Shown piece by piece: positions 59,948-64,000 of a DNA stretch of 64,000 nt. Position 1 is the stretch's first letter, and each line of letters begins with the position of its first letter. Where the stretch lies: assembly GCF_000281895.1 (NCBI RefSeq), contig NZ_CM001558.1, positions 3,228,556 through 3,292,555 of the forward strand, written 5' to 3'. The DNA comes from Pseudomonas fluorescens Q2-87 (lineage in GTDB: Bacteria; Pseudomonadota; Gammaproteobacteria; Pseudomonadales; Pseudomonadaceae). Under the pieces are notes generated by a model. The model was not told the origin of the DNA, did no database searches, and saw only the letters and a list, made by a program, of their open reading frames with translations. Both the position numbers and the translations under genes were made by a program.

Positions 59948-61821
59948 ATGAAGCATGGCCGTGGGTATCGTTTGCTCTCGCAAAGAGGAGCAGCCGGACA
60001 TTTCTGGCTGTCACTGGTTTGCTTTTCTGGCCTGGTGATCGCCAGCTTCCTGTTGTTCGAACAACAGATCCAGGATTTCCTGGCCCATCTCAACCTGTAC
60101 CTGCCCTCCACACCCTCGCAGAAATTCAACCTGGCGCTGCTGCTGATCGCCCTGCTGGCACTGGACGTGGTGCTGCCGGTCCCATCGAGCATGGTCGCGC
60201 TGCTGGCCGTGGCCATGCTCGGCAGCCTGGGGGGTTACCTGGCGATTTTCATCGGGCTGTGCCTTGGCGCCGGACTGGGCTATGCGCTGGGCGCCGGCTA
60301 TCTACGCCTGCTATCCGGCCGCCTGGGCCTGCATCAGCGCCAACCCGGGCAACTGGCCTATCGGTTGGGCACGCTCTCGCTGATCTGTCTGCGCGGCGTG
60401 CCGGTCCTCGCGGAAACATCGGTCGTCGCCGCCGGCATGCAACGCTATCCACTGCGCCCGTTCATCCTGGTCACCACGCTGGCCAACGCCGGTCTCGCGT
60501 TGGCCTACACCGCCATCGGCGCCTTCCTCGTCGAACAGAACGCGTTGCTGGTGACGCTGCTCGCCAGCATGGTATTGCCGGGGCTTTTTATCGCTGGTTA
60601 CAGCCTGTTCAAGTCCCTGCGCCGGCACGACGCGGACCCACCCTTGCACGGACGCTTCAAGGTCAGCTACGACTACCCGGTGCTGTTTACCGATCATCTG
60701 TTCGATCCGCTCAATCCCTGCCTGCACCACCAGCTCATGGCTGGGCACAGGGGGCCGGTGACGGTGCTGGTATTCGCCGATGAACAGTTGCTGCAAAGCG
60801 CCCCGCAACTGCCCGTGCAAATCAACGCTTACTTCGCCAGCCATTTCCCGGATCTGCATCTGCAGGCCCCGACAATCGCGGTCCCAGCCGGCGAGTCGAG
60901 CAAGGATTCGCAAGTGTTGCAACGCCTGTATAGCGACATGCTGCAGCATGGGTTGGACCGGCATTGCTATGTGCTGGCCCTGGGCGGCGGCGCAGTGCTG
61001 GATGCGGTGGGCTACGCCTGCGCGACGTTTCACCGCGGCATTCGCCTGATACGTATCCCCAGTACGGTGCTCGCCCAGAACGACGCCGGTATCGGTGTGA
61101 AAAACGGCATCAATGCCTTCGGCCAGAAGAACCTGCTGGGAGCGTTCTACCCCGCCACCGCCGTCATCAACGACTTCCAATTGCTCACCAGCCTGACCCG
61201 ACGCGACCAGATCGCCGGGCTGGCCGAGGCTGTGAAGGTGGCGCTGATCAAAGACCAGGTTTTTTCCAATGGATGGAGCAACAGGCCGACGCCCTCGCCC
61301 ATTTCGATCATCCAGCCAGCCGCTACGCGATCCGCCGCTGCGCCGAATTGCACCTGGCGCACATCACAGGCGCCGGTGACCCGTTCGAGCGCGGCAACGG
61401 GCGCCCCTTGGACTACGGGCACTGGGCCGCCCACAAACTGGAAAACCTCAGCCACCATCGGCTACGCCACGGTGAAGCCGTCGCGGTGGGCATGGCCCTT
61501 GACGGGCTCTATGCCAACGCCCTGGGGTTGTTGAGCGACAGCGACACCGAACGGCTGCTGCATCTGCTGCTCAAGCTCGGTTTCTGCCTGAACCCGCCGG
61601 AACTGACCTTGAAAGACGCCCAAGGGCGCTCGCAGGTTTTGCTCGGGCTGGAGGAGTTCCGCCAGCATCTGGGCGGCCAACTCTCCATCCCCATGCTCAA
61701 CCGGATCGGTGAGTCGGTGGACGTGCACGAAATCGATACCGCACGAATGGAGCAGGCGCTACAGCGGCTGTCCACCCAGGTCGACCTTGGACTTTCCCTG
61801 AACGAGGGGTGTGCGCAATGA
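59948..61821 (+). pseudogene. eboD: eboD-like: VTT membrane domain fused to dehydroquinate-synthase-like domain, frameshifted
   Basis: The first part (residues 1-225) is a polytopic VTT/SNARE-associated (DedA-like) membrane region. It is followed by a 3-dehydroquinate-synthase-like domain with PAGESSK, LALGGGAVLDAVG, IPSTVLAQNDAGIGVKNG and GLAEAVK. At a run of six T (61260-61265) the frame breaks: frame one runs to a stop at 61534 with unrelated sequence, while the missing C-terminal part (LDYGHWAAHKLE and LRHGEAVAVGM, carrying metal-binding histidines) continues one frame lower to 61821. Adding one T restores 624 residues. Either a real mutation or a sequencing error. The start at 59948 follows GAGGG. 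Confidence 0.75.
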
Positions 61822-62708
61822 GCCAGGCGTCGCTGGACCTCAAGACCTGGATGACCCTCGGCCGCGTGTCCAACCTGCCCACGGTGTGGACCAATACCCT
61901 GGCCGCCGCCCTGTTGGCCAGCAGCGCCGGCGCCCTGGCACCGCCGTCTTCCCTGGCGTGGATCCTGCTGTTGGCAGCATTGTCGCTGCTATACCTGGCC
62001 GGTATGTTGCTGAATGATCTGTTGGACGCCGACTGGGACCAACAACATCATAATCCGCGGCCGATCGCCCTGGGCCTGGTCAGCCGCCAGCAAGTACGGT
62101 TGGCCACGGCGTTGCTGCTGGTGCTGGCCGCGGCCTCGCTGCTGGGCCTGAGCCGGCTGATCGAGCAGCCGCACTGGCTGGTCGGCAGCGCCATCCTGCT
62201 GGTGAGCTGCATCCTGGGCTACAACCTGCTGCACAAGAAATACGCCCACAGTGTCTGGCTGATGGGTGCCTGCCGCTCGGCGCTCTACCTCACCGCAGCG
62301 GCAAGCCTGGCGGTGCCGGCGCAACCGATCTGGCTCTGTGCCCTGCTGCTGGGCGTCTACATCAGCGGCCTGACCTACCTGGCTCGCCAGGAACACCGCA
62401 ACCAACTGATCAGCCGCCTGCCCCTGTTGCTGATGCTGAGTCCGCTCGCCCTGGCGATCTATAGCGACAACGTCTGGTTTTGGCCGGTGTTACTGATATG
62501 GCTCGGCTGGTTGGGCTGGCATTACTGGCGCAACCTCGCCAACCCGCGGCAACGACAGGTCCGCGCCTTTATCGGCGCAGGCCTGGCGGCCCTGCCGCTG
62601 TTCGATGCCCTCGTGCTGGCCGTGGCTGACCAACCATTGGGCAGCCTGCTCTGTGTACTGGTGTTTTTCCTGCTCCCTCATTTCCAGCGCTGGGTCAAAC
62701 CAACATGA
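61818..62708 (+). CDS. eboC: EboC-type UbiA-family prenyltransferase
   Basis: This 296-residue inner-membrane protein has about eight to nine membrane segments and a UbiA-type first aspartate motif in NDLLDADWD followed by NPRPIALGLVS. The second aspartate motif is poorly conserved, as in EboC proteins. It should transfer or bind a prenyl group. The ATG at 61818 overlaps the eboD stop (ATGA) and the end overlaps eboA by four bases. In cyanobacteria the ebo genes serve export of a scytonemin precursor; related Pseudomonas genes (edb) were reported to deter nematode grazing. Confidence 0.88.
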   Translation: MSQASLDLKTWMTLGRVSNLPTVWTNTLAAALLASSAGALAPPSSLAWILLLAALSLLYLAGMLLNDLLDADWDQQHHNPRPIALGLVSRQQVRLATALLLVLAAASLLGLSRLIEQPHWLVGSAILLVSCILGYNLLHKKYAHSVWLMGACRSALYLTAAASLAVPAQPIWLCALLLGVYISGLTYLARQEHRNQLISRLPLLLMLSPLALAIYSDNVWFWPVLLIWLGWLGWHYWRNLANPRQRQVRAFIGAGLAALPLFDALVLAVADQPLGSLLCVLVFFLLPHFQRWVKPT

Positions 62709-63478
62709 ACACGGACCTCACGGCGCAGGCATCGCCGGCCCTCCAAATGCGCCACGACTGCCTGAACACGCAACGCCAAAACTTCACCCATCCGCTCGAT
62801 GAAATCGAACGGCGCTGGTGGCGTCAGGCCCAAGAGCAGCTTGCCCAACGCCCGGACGCCAACACCGCAGCGCGCTTGAGCAGCCAATGCAAACGCAACC
62901 TCAAAGAGTGTGCGCTGCCCGACAGCGAGGGCTGGAGCAACGTGCAACTGGCGCGGGCATTGATGTTGGCCCAAGTGCTGGAGCAGCAGCCCCTCGGCGA
63001 ACAAGTGCCCTTGCTACGCCAGTTGTTCCTGTGGGGCGACGATCAGGAAAAGATCGCCACCTTGAAAGCCCTCGATTGGTTCGATAGCCGTGGGGTGTGC
63101 GTCGACCTTGCGCTTCAGGCCGGGCGCACCTGCAACAGCCAGGTGTTCGCCGCCCTCGCCCTGGACAACGCCTACCCGTCGCGTCATTACGACGAACGAG
63201 CCTTCAACCAACTGGTGTTGAAGGCGCTGGGCATGGGCCTCGATGTGCGGCGCCTGGTCGGCCTGCCGCACCGACAAGGCGTCACCCTCAATCAATTGGC
63301 CCTCGACCTGCTGGACGAACAACTCGCCGCCGAACGAACGGTGTCCGCCGGCTTGCCCCACGTGATCGCCTTCGACCTGCTGAGCCCGGCGCAACGTCAG
63401 CGCCTGGCCGGCCTGAGCCAGCAACAACGCTTGCCGCTGCAATGGCGGGTTCACCTGGACGGCCCTTCGCCGAACTGA
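62705..63478 (+). CDS. eboA: EboA domain protein
   Basis: This 257-residue soluble protein of the EboA family is largely helical, with FLWGDDQEKIATLKALDWF and FAALALDNAYPSRHYDERAFNQLVLKAL, the region that identifies the family. No enzymatic motif is recognised; the family function is unknown. It is translationally coupled to eboC (ATGA) and followed after 38 bp by eboB, the usual gene company. Confidence 0.87.
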   Translation: MNTDLTAQASPALQMRHDCLNTQRQNFTHPLDEIERRWWRQAQEQLAQRPDANTAARLSSQCKRNLKECALPDSEGWSNVQLARALMLAQVLEQQPLGEQVPLLRQLFLWGDDQEKIATLKALDWFDSRGVCVDLALQAGRTCNSQVFAALALDNAYPSRHYDERAFNQLVLKALGMGLDVRRLVGLPHRQGVTLNQLALDLLDEQLAAERTVSAGLPHVIAFDLLSPAQRQRLAGLSQQQRLPLQWRVHLDGPSPN

Positions 63479-63516
63479 TGCCCCGCCCGTCCCTGCCCAT
63501 ACGACGAGGATTCACC

Positions 63517-64000
63517 ATGCTCAAGTACTTCGACCCGCACATCCATATGGTCAGCCGCACCACCGACGACTATCAGAACATGGCGGCCGCCGGCATCACC
63601 GGGATCATCGAGCCGGCTTTCTGGCAGGGCCAGGCCAGGACCAGTGTCGGCAGCTTCATTGACTACTTCGACACACTGCTGGGCTGGGAGCGTTTTCGCG
63701 CCAGCATGTTTGGCATTCATCACTTCTGCACCATCGGCCTGAACCCCAAGGAGGCCAACGACCTGTCGGTGGCCAATGAGGTGCTCGAGATACTGCCGCG
63801 CTACCTGGTGAAGGACGGTGTGGTGGCAGTGGGCGAAATCGGCTACGACGACATCACGCCGGAGGAGGATCGCTTCCTCGCCGCTCAATTGGAGCTGGCC
63901 CGGCAATTCAATCTGCCGGTGCTGGTGCACACGCCGCACCGCGACAAGATCGGCGGTACCAAACGCACCCTTGCGGTCATTCGCGAGGTCGGTATCGCCG
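63517..64000 (+). CDS. eboB: EboB TatD-family metal-dependent hydrolase (partial, runs off the edge)
   Basis: The visible 161 residues belong to the TatD/amidohydrolase group: an N-terminal metal motif DPHIHM, then GIIEPAFWQGQARTSVGSF, FGIHHFCTIGLNPKEAN, VAVGEIGYDD with the bridging glutamate, and LPVLVHTPHRDK with a metal-binding histidine. In ebo clusters this hydrolase accompanies EboA and EboC. GAGGA precedes the ATG. The rest of the gene, and presumably eboE and eboF, lie beyond the window. Confidence 0.9.
   Translation, partial: MLKYFDPHIHMVSRTTDDYQNMAAAGITGIIEPAFWQGQARTSVGSFIDYFDTLLGWERFRASMFGIHHFCTIGLNPKEANDLSVANEVLEILPRYLVKDGVVAVGEIGYDDITPEEDRFLAAQLELARQFNLPVLVHTPHRDKIGGTKRTLAVIREVGIA

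Noticed and set aside
61259..61267. Programmed -1 ribosomal frameshift in eboD
   Set aside because: The in-phase codons GTT TTT TCC do not form an X XXY YYZ heptamer, and eboD relatives are not known to me to use one.
1..64000. Prophage, integrative element, insertion sequence, CRISPR array, rRNA or tRNA
   Set aside because: No integrase, transposase, phage structural gene, repeat-spacer array or clover-leaf/rRNA-like sequence was recognised; the only repeats of mobile type are REP elements.

Overview
The window is about 62% G+C chromosomal DNA that reads like a fluorescent-group Pseudomonas. Reasons: Pseudomonas-type REP/REPIN palindromes, an OprD-family porin, paired tandem universal stress proteins behind ANR boxes, many LysR/AraC regulators and a large sulfonate-scavenging region. 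No rRNA, tRNA, CRISPR, phage or transposase was seen. Almost every base belongs to a gene or a short promoter region.

Layout. 1-4.5 kb: end of an unknown gene, two tandem-domain universal stress proteins around an MgtC/DUF4010 membrane protein (ANR-type sites in front of all three), and a split YeeE/YedE sulfur-transport pair. 4.6-10.9 kb: a tightly overlapping seven-gene minus-strand operon (thermostable-hemolysin/GNAT-like protein, AMP-dependent acyl ligase, TenA/heme-oxygenase-like diiron-type protein, short-chain dehydrogenase, TPR lipid/periplasmic protein, response regulator, sensor kinase) that looks like a small acyl-metabolite pathway with its own two-component system. 11-23 kb: accessory metabolism (amidase, OprD porin, DMT exporter, DUF488, AhpD-like protein, glutathione transferase, a split-barrel/ferredoxin-reductase fusion) interspersed with LysR and AraC regulators.

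23-56 kb is dominated by organosulfur scavenging: an SsuCBA-like ABC operon followed by its own tonB-exbB-exbD; a divergent SsuD-like flavin monooxygenase; a class II aldolase; a plus-strand operon of cysteine-dioxygenase-like protein, four-domain rhodanese, two orphan binding proteins, an NtaA/DszA-type monooxygenase, a DszC/SfnB-type acyl-CoA-dehydrogenase-like flavoprotein and a D-2-hydroxyacid dehydrogenase; two TonB-dependent receptors flanking an exported amine oxidase plus exported RidA; a further orphan binding protein; and, after a regulator/GST/EAL/permease interval, another orphan binding protein divergent from a sigma-54-promoted SBP-permease-ATPase operon. A plausible flow is: outer-membrane uptake by TonB receptors energised by the local TonB-ExbBD, periplasmic capture by six SsuA-like proteins, import through two permease/ATPase pairs, and desulfonation by the two flavin monooxygenases, with sulfur intermediates handled by the dioxygenase and rhodanese.

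56-59.7 kb: a 53-residue protein overlapping an XRE-cupin regulator, a striking Met/Cys-rich duplicated protein, a threonine-dehydratase-like enzyme and a divergent AraC regulator. 59.9-64 kb: start of an ebo/edb-type cluster (eboD-like fused to a VTT membrane domain and carrying an apparent one-base frameshift, then eboC, eboA and the first part of eboB), which runs off the right edge.

The most unusual signals are: a leader motif repeated in front of three sulfur genes (two of them also sharing a 23-bp AT-rich promoter element), the Met/Cys-rich duplicated protein, the acyl-ligase/diiron/GNAT/two-component operon, the exported amine oxidase-RidA pair, and the frameshifted VTT-dehydroquinate-synthase fusion.
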